From positions 2,480,001 through 2,544,000 of the forward strand of contig NC_079881.1 of the NCBI RefSeq assembly GCF_029227915.1: a stretch of 64,000 bases of DNA, read 5' to 3'. A program made the translations under genes and the position numbers. Positions 26,701 through 40,900 of the stretch are shown piece after piece. Within the stretch, counting starts at the first letter, position 1, and every line of letters begins with the position of its first letter. Origin of the DNA: Hydractinia symbiolongicarpus. Its lineage: Eukaryota > Cnidaria > Hydrozoa > Anthoathecata > Hydractiniidae. Under the pieces are notes generated by a model, which was not told the origin of the DNA, ran no database searches, and worked only from the letters and a program-made list of their open reading frames with translations.

Positions 26701-29700
26701 CAAATACTATCGCTGAATACATGTGGGGACGAATAATTGGGGCAACCGTCGTAACTCAAAGGATTGATACCGTTAGAAAGTGAATGAAATGTAGTTTTTG
26801 AAACTGTCGCTATTTCTTCAGGGCGAACTAACGGCTGGGATTGGTCCCACAGTAAAAAATGACTTATTTAACTTTTTTTAAATAAAACTCTACCACAGCG
26901 CCCAGTGCGATCGCTGATTTCCAGCAATCAAGTCAAATTAAGAAGAATGCTATTTCTTGTAGTCAAACTGGCTCATTTATCACATTTATAAGGTCAAAGT
27001 CCAAAATCAGTTCAATTAAGTCCCACAGTCAAACGTTTCGCTGTTAAAAACGATGCAACCTAGTAATATCCGAATACTATCGCTAAATACATGTTGGTAC
27101 GAATATGTGACGCAACCGTTGTAACTCAAACGGATTGATACCGGCAAGAAGTCAATGAAATGTAGTTTTTGAGAATGTCTCTATTTCTTCAGCGCGAACT
27201 AACGGCTGGGATTGGTCCCACAGTAAAAAATGACTTATTTAACTTAATTTTTAAATGAAACTTTACCACAGCGCCCAGTGCTATCGCTGAGTTCCAGCAA
27301 TCAAGTCAAATTAGGAGGAATGTTACTTCCTGTAATCAAACTGGCTCATTTATCATATTTATGAGGTCAAAGTCCAAAATCAGTTCAATTAAGTCCCACA
27401 GTCAAACTTTTCACTGTTAAAAGCGATGCAACCTAGTAATATCCAAATACTATCGCTGAATACATGTGGGAACGAATATTTGGCGCAACCGTCGTAACTC
27501 AAAGGATTGATACCGTTAGAAAGTGAATGAAATGTAGTTTTTGAAACTGTCGCTATCTCTTCAGCGCCCGATAACGGCTGGGATTGGTCCCACAGTAAAA
27601 AATGACTTATTTAACTTTTTTTAAATAAAACTCTACAACAGCGCACAGTGCGATCGCTGATTTCCAGCAATCAAGTCAAATTAAGAAGAATGTTACTTCT
27701 TGTAGTTAAACTGGCTCATTTATCACATTTATCAGGTCAAAGTCCAAAATCAGTTCAATTAAGTCCCACAGTCAATCGTTTCACTGTTAAAGGCGATGCA
27801 ACCTAGTAATATCAGAATACTATCGCTAAATACATGTTGATACGAGTATGTGACGTAACCGTTGTAACTCAAACGGATTGATACCGCCAAGAAGTCGATG
27901 AAATGTAGTTTTTGAGAATGGCTCTATTTCTTCAGTGCGTGCTAACGGCCAGGATTAGTCCCTCAGTAAAAAAAGACTTATTTATCTAAATTTTTTAATA
28001 AAGCACTACCACAGAGCCTAGTATACTCGCTGAATTCCAGAAATCATGTCGAATTATGAAGAATGATATTCCTTGGAGCCCAATTGGCTCATTTATCGCA
28101 TTTACAAGGTCACAGTCCAGAATCAGTTCAATTAAGTCCCACAGTCAATCGCTTCACTGTTAAAGGCGATGCAACCTAGCAATATCAGAATACTATCGCT
28201 AAATACATGTTGGTACGAATATGTGACGCAACCGTTGTAACTGAAACGGATTGATACCATTAGAAAGTCAATAAAATGTAGTTTTTGAAACTATCGCTAT
28301 TTCTTCAGCGCGCGATAACGGCTAGGATTGGTCTCACAGTAAAAAATGACTTTTTTTTTTAAATTTTTAAATGAAGTGCTACCACAGCGCCCAGTGTAAT
28401 CGCTGAGTTCCGGCAATCATGTCAAATTAAGAAGAATGCTATTTCTTGTAGTCAAACTGGCTCATTTATCACATTTATAAGGTCAGAGTCCAAAATCAGT
28501 TCAATTAAGTCCCACAGTCTAACGTTTCGCTGTTAAAAACGATGCAACCTAGTAATATCCGAATACTATCGCTAAATACATGTTGGTACGAATATGTGAC
28601 GCAACCGTTGTAACTGAAACGGATTGATACCGGCAAGAAGTCGTTGAAATGTAGTTTTTGAGAATGTCTCTATTTCTTCAGCGCGTGCTAACGGCCAGTA
28701 TTAGTCCCACAGTAAAAAAACACTTATTTATCTAAATTTTTAAATAAAGCACTACCACTGAACCTAGTGTACTCGCTGAATTCCAGCAATCATGTCGAAT
28801 TAAGAAGAATGCTATTCCTTGGAGCCCAATTGGCTCATTTATCGCATTTACAAGGTCACAGTCCAGAATCAGTTCAATTAATTCCCAGAGTCAATCGTTT
28901 CAATGTTAAAAGCGATACAACTTAGAAATATCGGAAAAAAATCACTAAGTACATGTTGATACGAGTATGTGACGCATTCCTTCTAACTCAAACGGAATGA
29001 CACCGTTAGAAAGTCAATGAAATGTAGTTTTTGAAACTGTCTCTATTTCTTCAGCGCGAACTAACGGCTGGTATTGGTCCCACAGTAAAAAATGACTTAT
29101 TTAACTTAATTTTTAAATAAAACTCTACCACAGCGCCAAGTGCTATCGCTGAGTTCCAGCAATCAAGTCAAATTAGGAAGAATGTTACTTCCTGTAATCA
29201 AACCGGCTCATTTATCACATTTATAAGGTCAAAGTCCAAAATCAGTTCAATTAAGTCCCACAGTCAAACTTTTCACTGTTAAAAGCGATACAACCTAGTA
29301 ATATCCAAATACTATCGCTGAATACATGTGGGGACGAATATTTGGCGCAACCGTCGTAACTCAAAGGTTTGATACCGTTGGAAAGTAAATGAAATGTAGT
29401 TTTTGAAACTGTCGCTATTTCTTCAGCGCGCGATAACGGCTGGGATTGGTCCCACAGTAAAAAATGACTTGTTTAACTTTTTTTAAATAAAACTCTACCA
29501 CAGCGCCCAGTGCGATCGCTGATTTCCAGCAATCAAGTCAAATTTAGAAGAATGCTATTTCTTGTAGTCAAACTGGCTCATTTATTACATTTATAAGGTC
29601 AAAGTCCAAAATGAGTTCAATTAAGTCCCACAGTCAAACGTTTCGCTGTTAAAAACAATGCAACCTTGTAATATCCGAATACTATCGCTAAATACATGTT

Positions 29701-31920
29701 GGTACGAATATGTGACGCAGCCCTTGTAACTCAAACGGATTGATACCGGCAAGAAGTCAATGAAATGTAGTTTTTGAGAATGTCTCTATTTCTTCAGCAC
29801 GAACTAACGGCTGGGATTGGTCCCACAGTAAAAAATGACTTATTTAACTTAATTTTTAAATAAAACTCTACCACAGCGCCCAGTGCTATCGCTGAGTTCC
29901 AGCAATCAAGTCAAATTAGGAAGAATGTTACTTCCTGTAATCAAACTGGCTCATTTATCACATTTATAAGGTCAAAGTCCAAAATCAGTTCAATTAAGTC
30001 CCACAGTCAAACTTTTCACTGTTAAAAGCGATGCAACCTAGTAATATCCAAATACTATCGCTGGATACATGTGGCGACGAATATTTGGCGCAACCGTCGT
30101 AACTCAAAGGATTGATACCGTTAGAAAGTGAATGAAATGTAGTTTTTGAAACTGTCGCTATTTCTTCAGCGCGCAATAACGGCTGGGATTGGTCCCACAG
30201 TAAAAAAAGACTTATTTAACCTTTTTTTAAATAAAACTCTACCACAGCGCCCAGTGCGATCGCTGATTTCCAGCAATCAAGTCAAATTAAGAAGAATGTT
30301 ACTTCTTGTAGTTAAACTGGCTCATTTATCACATTTATAAGGTCAAAGTCCAAAATCAGTTCAATTAAGTCCCACAGTCAAACGTTTCGCTGTTAAAAAC
30401 GATGCAACCTAGTAATATCCGAATACTATCGCTAAATACATGTTGGTACGAATATGTGACGCAACCGTTGTAACTCAAACGGATTGATACCGGCAAGAAG
30501 TCAATGAAATGTAGTTTTTGAGAATGTCTCTATTTCTTCAGCGCGATCTAACGGCTGGGATTGGTCCCACAGTAAAAAATGACTTATTTAACTTAATTTT
30601 AAAATAAAACTTTACCACAGCGCCCAGTGCTATCGCTGAGTTCCAGCAATCAAGTCAAATTAGGAGGAATGTTACTTCCTGTAATCAAACTGGCTCATTT
30701 ATCATATTTATGAGGTCAAAGTCCAAAATCAGTTCAATTAAGTCCCACAGTCAAACTTTTCACTGTTAAAAGCGATGCAACCTAGTAATATCCAAATACT
30801 ATCGCTGAATACATGTGGGAACGAATATTTGGCGCAACCGTCGTAACTCAAAGGATTGATACCGTTAGAAAGTGAATGAAATGTAGTTTTTGAAACTGTC
30901 GCTATCTCTTCAGCGCCCGATAACGGCTGGGATTGGTCCCACAGTAAAAAATGACTTATTTAACTTTTTTTTAATAAAACTCTACAACAGCGCCCAGTGC
31001 GATCGCTGATTTCCAGCAATCAAGTCAAATTAAGAAGAATGTTACTTCTTGTAGTTAAACTGGCTCATTTATCACATTTATCAGGTCAAAGTCCAAAATC
31101 AGTTCAATTAAGTCCCACAGTCAATCGTTTCACTGTTAAAGGCGATGCAACCTAGTAATATCAGAATACTATCGCTAAATACATGTTGATACGAGTATGT
31201 GACGTAACCGTTGTAACTCAAACGGATTGATACCGCCAAGAAGTCGATGAAATGTAGTTTTTGAGAATGGCTCTATTTCTTCAGTGCGTGCTAACGGCCA
31301 GGATTAGTCCCTCAGTAAAAAAAGACTTATTTATCTAAATTTTTTAATAAAGCACTACCACAGAGCCTAGTATACTCGCTGAATTCCAGAAATCATGTCG
31401 AATTATGAAGAATGATATTCCTTGGAGCCCAATTGGCTCATTTATCGCATTTACAAGGTCACAGTCCAGAATCAGTTCAATTAAGTCCCACAGTCAATCG
31501 CTTCACTGTTAAAGGCGATGCAACCTAGCAATATCAGAATACTATCGCTAAATACATGTTGGTACGAATATGTGACGCAACCGTTGTAACTGAAACGGAT
31601 TGATACCATTAGAAAGTCAATAAAATGTAGTTTTTGAAACTATCGCTATTTCTTCAGCGCGCGATAACGGCTAGGATTGGTCTCACAGTAAAAAATGACT
31701 TTTCTTTTTAAAATTTTAAATGAAGTGCTACCACAGCGCCCAGTGTAATCGCTGAGTTCCGGCAATCATGTCAAATTAAGAAGAATGCTATTTCTTGTAG
31801 TCAAACTGGCTCATTTATCACATTTATAAGGTCAGAGTCCAAAATCAGTTCAATTAAGTCCCACAGTCAAACGTTTCGCTGTTAAAAACGATGCAACCTA
31901 GTAATATCCGAATACTATCG
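20786..31920 (+). repeat. Long higher-order repeat, copy 1 (~11.12 kb, ~30 monomers)
   Basis: The segment is repeated almost base for base downstream. The shift is 11,118 at the start (the cggctagtattgg variant at 20,923 and 32,041), 11,864 in the middle (23,401 and 35,265; 28,321 and 40,185) and 12,234 near the end (29,994 and 42,228). Shared private variants include the 48-bp deletion at about 26,076 and the long T run near 28,351. It contains a 3.35-kb sub-repeat: gacgtaaccg monomers recur at about 27,837 and 31,189. The edges are where subtype order changes, roughly within 30 bp. Confidence 0.9.
26066..26086 (+). other. 48-bp microhomology deletion in a monomer (copy 1)
   Basis: The sequence gataccggcgcgaactaac joins two parts of a monomer that are 48 bp further apart in the neighbouring unit (26,403-26,450 is the missing part). 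A GC dinucleotide is shared at the two break sites. The same junction is at about 37,940, so it arose before the long HOR duplicated. Confidence 0.85.
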
Positions 31921-34900
31921 CTAAATACATGTGGGGACGAATATGTGACGCAACAGTTGTAACTCAAGCGGATTGATACCGTTAGAAAGTCAATGAAATG
32001 TAGTTTTTGAAACTGTCGCTATTTCTTCAGCGCGCGATAACGGCTAGTATTGGTCCCACAGTAAAAAATGACTTTTTTATTTAAATTTTTAAATGAAGTG
32101 CTACCACAGCGCCCAGCGTAATCGCTGAGTTCCGGCAATCATGTCAAATTAAGAAGAATGTTATTTCTTGGGTCCAGTTGGCTCATTTATAACATTTATC
32201 AGGTCACAGTCCAAAGTTAGTTCAATTAAGTCCCACAGTCAATCGTTTCACTGTTAAAGGCGATGCAACCTAGTAATATCAGAATACTATCGCTAAATAC
32301 ATGTTGATACGAATATGTGACGCAACCGTTGTAACTCAAACGGATTGATACCGCCAAGAAGTCGATGAAATGTAGTTTTTGAGAATGTCTCTATTTCTTC
32401 AGCGCGTGCTAACGACCAGGATTAGTCCCACAGTAAAAAAAGACTTATTTATCTAAATTTTTAAATAAAACGCTACCACAGTGCCCAGTGCAATCGCTGA
32501 GTTCCAGCAATCAAGTCAAATTAAGAAGAATGTTACTTCTTGTACTCAAACTGACTCATTTATCACTTTTATAAGATCAAAGTTCAAAATCAGTTCAATT
32601 AAGTCCCACAGTCAAACGTTTCACTGTTGAAAGCGATACAACCTAGTATTATACGAATACTTTCGCTAAGTACATGTTGGTACGAATATGTGACGCAACC
32701 GTTGCAACTCAAACGGATTTATACCGCTAGAAAGTCATTGAAATGTACTATTTGAAACTGTTCCTCTTTATTCAGCGCATGCTAACGGCCAGGATTGGTA
32801 CATCAGTAAGAAAAGACTTATTTATCTAAATTTTTAAATAAAGCGCTACCACAGAGCTTAATGTAATCGCTGAATTCCAGCCATCACGTCAAATTAAGAA
32901 GAAAGTTATTCCTTGCAGACCAATTGGCTCATCTGTCACATTTATAGGGACATAGTCCAGAGTCAGTTCAATTAATTCCCACAGTCACTCGTTTCACTGT
33001 TAAAAGCAATACAACTTAGTAAAATTGAAAGAAAATCACTAAATACATGTTGGTACGAATATGTGACGCAACCGTTGTAACTCAAACGGATTGACACCGT
33101 TAGAAAGTCAATGAAATGTAGTTTTTGAAACTGTCTCTCTTTCTTCAGCGCGAATTAACGGCTAGGATTGGTCCCACAGTAAAAACAGACTTATTTATCT
33201 TCATTTTTTAACAAAGAGTTACCACAGTGTCCACTGTAATCGCTGAGTTCCAGCAATCAAGTCAAATTAAGAAAAATGTTACTTCTTGTAGTCAAACTAG
33301 CTCATTTATCACATTCATAAGGTCAAAGTTCAAAATCAGTTCAATTAAGTCCCACAGTCAAACGTTTCACTGTTAAAAGCGATGCAACCTAGTATTATAC
33401 GAATACTTTCGCTAAGTACATGTTGGTACGAATATGTGACGCAACCGTTGAAACTCAAACGGATTTATACCGCTAGAAAGTCAATGAAATGTAGTATTTG
33501 AAACTGTTCCTCTTTATTCAGCGCATGCCAACGGCCAGGATTGGTCCAACAGTAAGAAAAGACTTATTTATCTAAATGTTTAAATAAAGCGCTACCACGG
33601 AGCTTAATGTAATCGCTGAATTCCAGCCATCACCTCAAATTAAGAAGAAAGTTATTCCTTGGAGACCAATTGGCTCATCTGTCACATTTATAAGGACATA
33701 GTCTAGAGTCAGTTCAATTAATTCCCACAGTCACTCGTTTCACTGTTAAAAGCAATACAACTTAGTAAAATTGGAAGAAAATCACTAAATACATGTTGGT
33801 ACGAATATGTGACGCTACCGTTGTAACTCAAACGGATTGACACCGTTAGAAAGTCAATGAAATGTAGTTTTTGAAACTGTCTCTCTTTCTTCAGAGCGAA
33901 TTAACGGCTAGGATTGGTCCCACAGTAAAAACAGACTTATTTATCTTCATTTTTTAACAAAGAGTTACCACAGTGCCCATCGTAATCGCTGAGTTCCAGC
34001 AATCAAGTCAAATTAAGAAGAATGTTACTTCTTGCAGTCAAACTGGCTCATTTATCACATTCATAAGGTCAAAGTCCAAAATCAGTTTAATTAAGTCCCA
34101 CAGTCAAATGTTTCAATGTTAAAGACGATGCAACCTAGTAATATCCGAATACTATCGCTAAATACATGTGGGGACGAATATGTGACGCAACAGTTGTAAC
34201 TCAAGCGGATTGATACCGTTAGAAAGTCAATGAAATGTAGTTTTTGAAACTGTCGCTATTTCTTCAGCGCGCGATAACGGCTAGGATTGGTCCCACAGTA
34301 AAAAATGACTTTTTTATTTAAATTTTTAAATGAAGTGCTACCACAGCGCCCAGCGTAATCGCTGAGTTCCGGCAATCATGTCAAATTAAGAAGAATGTTA
34401 TTTCTTGGGTCCAGTTGGCTCATTTATAACATTTATCAGGTCACAGTCCAAAGTTAGTTCAATTAAGTCCCACAGTCAATCGTTTCACTGTTAAAGGCGA
34501 TGCAACCTAGTAATATCAGAATACTATCGCTAAATACATGTTGATACGAATATGTGACGCAACCGTTGTAACTCAAACGGATTGATACCGCCAAGAAGTC
34601 GATGAAATGTAGTTTTTGAGAATGTCTCTATTTCTTCAGCGCGTGCTAACGACCAGGATTAGTCCCACAGTAAAAAAAGACTTATTTATCTAAATTTTTA
34701 AATAAAACGCTACCACAGTGCCCAGTGCAATCGCTGAGTTCCAGCAATCAAGTCAAATTAAGAAGAATGTTACTTCTTGTACTCAAACTGACTCATTTAT
34801 CACTTTTATAAGATCAAAGTTCAAAATCAGTTCAATTAAGTCCCACAGTCAAACGTTTCACTGTTAAAAGCGATGCAACCTAGTATTATACGAATACTTT

Positions 34901-37900
34901 CGCTAAGTACATGTTGGTACGAATATGTGACGCAACCGTTGAAACTCAAACGGATTTATACCGCTAGAAAGTCAATGAAATGTAGTATTTGAAACTGCTC
35001 CTCTTTATTCAGCGCATGCCAACGGCCAGGATTGGTCCAACAGTAAGAAAAGACTTATTTATCTAAATGTTTAAATAAAGCGCTACCACGGAGCTTAATG
35101 TAATCGCTGAATTCCAGCCATCACCTCAAATTAAGAAGAAAGTTATTCCTTGGAGACCAGTTGGCTCATCTGTCACATTTATAAGGACATAGTCCAGAGT
35201 CAGTTCAATTAATTCCCACAGTCACTCGTTTCACTGTTAAAAGCAATACAACTTAGTAAAATTGGAAGAAAATCACTAAATACATGTTGGTACGAATATG
35301 TGACGCTACCGTTGTAACTCAAACGGATTGACACCGTTAGTAAGTCAATGAAATGTAGTTTTTGAAACTGTCTCTCTTTCTTCAGCGCGAATTAACGGCT
35401 AGGATTGGTCCCACAGTAAAAACAGACTTATTTATCTTCATTTTTTAACAAAGAGTTACCACAGTGCCCACTGTAATCGCTGAGTTTCAGCAATCAAGTC
35501 AAATTAAGAAGAATGTTACTTCTTGTAATCAAACTGGCTCATTTATCACATTCATAAGGTCAAAGTCCAAAATCAGTTCAATTAAGTCCCACAGTCAAAT
35601 GTTTCAATGTTAAAAGCGATGCAACCTAGTAATATCCGAATACTATCGCTAAATACATGTGGGGACGAATATGTGACGCAACAGTTGTAACTCAAGCGGA
35701 TTGATACCGTTAGAAAGTCAATGAAATGTTGTTTTAGAAACTGTCGCTATTTCTTCAGCGCGTGCTAACGGCCAGGATTAGTCCCACAGTAAAAAAAGAC
35801 TTACTTATCTAAATTTTTAAATAAAGCACTACCACAGCGCCAAGTGTAATCGCTGAATTCCAGCAATCATGTCGAATTAAGAAAAATGTTATTCCTTGGT
35901 GGCCAATTGGCTCATTTATCGCATTTACAAGGTCACAGTCCAGAATCAGTTCAATTAAGTCCCACAGTCAATCATTTCACTGTTAAAAGCGATGCAACTT
36001 AGTCACATCGGAAAAAAATCATTAAATACATGTTGGTACGAATATGTGACGCAACAGTTGTAACTCAAACGGATTAACACCTTTAGAAAGTCAATGAAAT
36101 GTAGTTTTTAAATCTGTTCCTCTTTATTCAGCGCATGCTAACGGCCAGGATTGGTCCAACAGTAAGAAAAGACTTATTTATCTAAATTTTTAAATAAAGC
36201 GCTACCACAATGCTTAATGCAATCGCTGAATTCCAGCCATCACATCAAATTAAGAAGAAAGTTATTCCTTGGAGACCAATTGGCTTATCTGTCACATTTA
36301 TAAAGATATAGTCCAGAGTCAGTTAAATTAATTCCCACAGTCACTCGTTTCACTGTTAAAAGCAATACAACTTAGTAAAATTGGAAGAAAATCACTAAAT
36401 ACATGTTGGTACGAATATGTGACGCAACCGTTGTAACTCAATCGAATTGACACCGTTAGAAAGTCAATGAATTGTAGTTTTTGAAACTGTCTCTCTTTGT
36501 TCAGCGCGAATTAACGGCTAGGATTGGTCACACAGTAAAAACAGACTTATTTATCTTCATTTTTTAACAAAGAGTTACCACACTGTAATCGCTGAGTTCC
36601 AGCAATCAAGTCAAATTAAGAAAAATGTTACTTCTTGTAGTCAAGCTGGCGCATTTATCACATTCATAAGGTCAAAGTCCAAAATCAGTTCAATTATGTC
36701 CCACAGTCAAATGTTTCAAAGTTAAAAGCGATACAACCTAGTAATATCCGAATACAATCGCTAAATACATGTGGGGACGAATATGTGACGCAACAGTTGT
36801 AACTCAAGCGGATTGATACCGTTGTAAAGTCAATGAAATGTAGTTTTTGAAACTGTCTCTCTTTCTTCAGCGCGAATTAACGGCTAGGATTGGTCCCACA
36901 GTAAAAACAGACATATTTATCTTCATTTTTTAACAAAGAGTTACCACACTGACCACTGTAATCGCTGAGTTCCAGCAATCAAGTCAAATTAAGAAGAATG
37001 TTACTTCTTGTAGTCAAACTGGCTCATTTATCATATTCATAAGGTCAAAGTCCAAAATCAGTTCAATTAAGTCCCACAGTCAAACGTTTCACTGTTAAAA
37101 GCGATGCAACCTAGTATTATACGAATACTTTCGCTAAGTACATGTTGGGACGAATATGTGACGCAACAGTTGTAACTCAAGCGCATTGATACCATTAGAG
37201 AGTCAATGAAATGTAGTTTTTGAAGCTGTCGCTATTTCTTCAGCGCGTGCTAACGGCCAGTATTAGTCCCACAGTAAAAAAAGACTTATTTATCTAAATT
37301 TTTAAATAAAGCACTACCACAGAGACTAGTGTACTCGCTGAATTCCAGCAATCATGTCGAATTAAGAAGAATGTTATTCCTTGGAGCCCAATTGGCTCAT
37401 TTATCGCATTTACAAGGTCACAGTCCAGAATCAGTTCAATTAATTCCCAGAGTCAATCGTTTCAATGTTAAAAGCGATACAACTTAGAAATAACGGAAAA
37501 AAATCACTAAATACATGTTGATATGAGTATGTGACGCAATCCTTCTAACTCAAACGAATGACACCGTTAGAAAGTCAATGAAATGTAGTTTTTGAAACTG
37601 TCTCTATTTTTTCAGCGCGAACTAACAGCTGGTATTGGTCCCACAGTAAAAAATGACTTATTTAACTTAATTTTTAAATAAAACTCTACCACAGCGCCCA
37701 GTGCTATAGCTGAGTTCCAGCAATCAAGTCAAATTAGGAAGAATGTTACTTCCTCTAATCAAACCGGCTCATTTATCACATTTATAAGGTCAAAGTCCAA
37801 AATCAGTTCAATTAAGTCCCACAGTCAAACGTTTCGCTGTTAAAAACGATGCAACCTAGTAATATCCGAATACTATCGCTAAATACATGTTGGTACGAAT

Positions 37901-40900
37901 ATGTGACGCAGCCGTTGTAACTCAAACGGATTGATACCGGCGCGAACTAACGGCTGGGATTGGTTCCACAGTAAAAAATGACTTATTTAACTTAATTTTT
38001 AAATAAAACTCTACCACAGCGCCCAGTGGTATCGCTGAGTTCCAGCAATCAAGCCAAATTAGGAAGAATGTTACTTCCTGTAATCAAACTGGCTCATTTA
38101 TCACATTTATAAGGTCAAAGTCCAAAATCAGTTCAATTAAGTCCCACAGTCAAACGTTTCGCTGTTAAAAACGATGCAACCTAGTAATATCCGAATACTA
38201 TCGCTAAATACATGTTGGTACGAATATGTGACGCAACCGTTGTAACTCAAACGGATTGATACCGGCAAGAAGTCAATGAAATGTAGTTTTTGAGAATGTC
38301 TCTATTTCTTCAGCGCGAACTAATGGCTGGGATTGGTCCCACAGTAAAAAATGACTTATTTAACTTAATTTTTAAATAAAACTTTACCACAGCGCCCAGT
38401 GCTATCGCTGAGTTCCAGCAATCAAGTCAAATTAGGAAGAATGTTACTTCCTGTAATCAAACTGGCTCATTTATCATATTTATGAGGTCAAAGTCCAAAA
38501 TCAGTTCAATTAAGTCCCACAGTCAAACTTTTCACTGTTAAAAGCGATGCAACCTAGTAATATCCAAATACTATCGCTGAATACATGTGGGGACGAATAA
38601 TTGGGGCAACCGTCGTAACTCAAAGGATTGATACCGTTAGAAAGTGAATGAAATGTAGTTTTTGAAACTGTCGCTATTTCTTCAGGGCGAACTAACGGCT
38701 GGGATTGGTCCCACAGTAAAAAATGACTTATTTAACTTTTTTTAAATAAAACTCTACCACAGCGCCCAGTGCGATCGCTGATTTCCAGCAATCAAGTCAA
38801 ATTAAGAAGAATGCTATTTCTTGTAGTCAAACTGGCTCATTTATCACATTTATAAGGTCAAAGTCCAAAATCAGTTCAATTAAGTCCCACAGTCAAACGT
38901 TTCGCTGTTAAAAACGATGCAACCTAGTAATATCCGAATACTATCGCTAAATACATGTTGGTACGAATATGTGACGCAACTGTTGTAACTCAAACGGATT
39001 GATACCGGCAAGAAGTCAATGAAATGTAGTTTTTGAGAATGTCTCTATTTCTTCAGCGCGAACTAACGGCTGGGATTGGTCCCACAGTAAAAAATGACTT
39101 ATTTAACTTAATTTTTAAATGAAACTTTACCATAGCGCCCAGTGCTATCGCTGAGTTCCAGCAATCAAGTCAAATTAGGAGGAATGTTACTTCCTGTAAT
39201 CAAACTGGCTCATTTATCATATTTATGAGGTCAAAGTCCAAAATCAGTTCAATTAAGTCCCACAGTCAAACTTTTCACTGTTAAAAGCGATGCAACCTAG
39301 TAATATCCAAATACTATCGCTGAATACATGTGGGAACGAATATTTGGCGCAACCGTCGTAACTCAAAGGATTGATACCGTTAGAAAGTGAATGAAATGTA
39401 GTTTTTGAAACTGTCGCTATCTCTTCAGCGCCCGATAACGGCTGGGATTGGTCCCACAGTAAAAAATGACTTATTTAACTTTTTTTAAATAAAACTCTAC
39501 AACAGCGCCCAGTGCGATCGCTGATTTCCAGCAATCAAGTCAAATTAAGAAGAATGTTACTTCTTGTAGTTAAACTGGCTCATTTATCACATTTATCAGG
39601 TCAAAGTCCAAAATCAGTTCAATTAAGTCCCACAGTCAATCGTTTCACTGTTAAAGGCGATGCAACCTAGTAATATCAGAATACTATCGCTAAATACATG
39701 TTGATACGAGTATGTGACGTAACCGTTGTAACTCAAACGGATTGATACCGCCAAGAAGTCGATGAAATGTAGTTTTTGAGAATGGCTCTATTTCTTCAGT
39801 GCGTGCTAACGGCCAGGATTAGTCCCTCAGTAAAAAAAGACTTATTTATCTAAATTTTTTAATAAAGCACTACCACAGAGCCTAGTATACTCGCTGAATT
39901 CCAGAAATCATGTCGAATTATGAAGAATGATATTCCTTGGAGCCCAATTGGCTCATTTATCGCATTTACAAGGTCACAGTCCAGAATCAGTTCAATTAAG
40001 TCCCACAGTCAATCGCTTCACTGTTAAAGGCGATGCAACCTAGCAATATCAGAATACTATCGCTAAATACATGTTGGTACGAATATGTGACGCAACCGTT
40101 GTAACTGAAACGGATTGATACCATTAGAAAGTCAATAAAATATAGTTTTTGAAACTATCGCTATTTCTTCAGCGCGCGATAACGGCTAGGATTGGTCTCA
40201 CAGTAAAAAATGACTTTTTTTTTTAAATTTTTAAATGAAGTGCTACCACAGCGCCCAGTGTAATCGCTGAGTTCCGGCAATCATGTCAAATTAAGAAGAA
40301 TGCTATTTCTTGTAGTCAAACTGGCTCATTTATCACATTTATAAGGTCAGAGTCCAAAATCAGTTCAATTAAGTCCCACAGTCTAACGTTTCGCTGTTAA
40401 AAACGATGCAACCTAGTAATATCCGAATACTATCGCTAAATACATGTTGGTACGAATATGTGACGCAACCGTTGTAACTGAAACGGATTGATACCGGCAA
40501 GAAGTCGATGAAATGTAGTTTTTGAGAATGTCTCTATTTCTTCAGCGCGTGCTAACGGCCAGTATTAGTCCCACAGTAAAAAAACACTTATTTATCTAAA
40601 TTTTTAAATAAAGCACTACCACTGAACCTAGTGTACTCGCTGAATTCCAGCAATCATGTCGAATTAAGAAGAATGCTATTCCTTGGAGCCCAATTGGCTC
40701 ATTTATCGCATTTACAAGGTCACAGTCCAGAATCAGTTCAATTAATTCCCAGAGTCAATCGTTTCAATGTTAAAAGCGATACAACTTAGAAATATCGGAA
40801 AAAAATCACTAAGTACATGTTGATACGAGTATGTGACGCATTCCTTCTAACTCAAACGGAATGACACCGTTAGAAAGTCAATGAAATGTAGTTTTTGAAA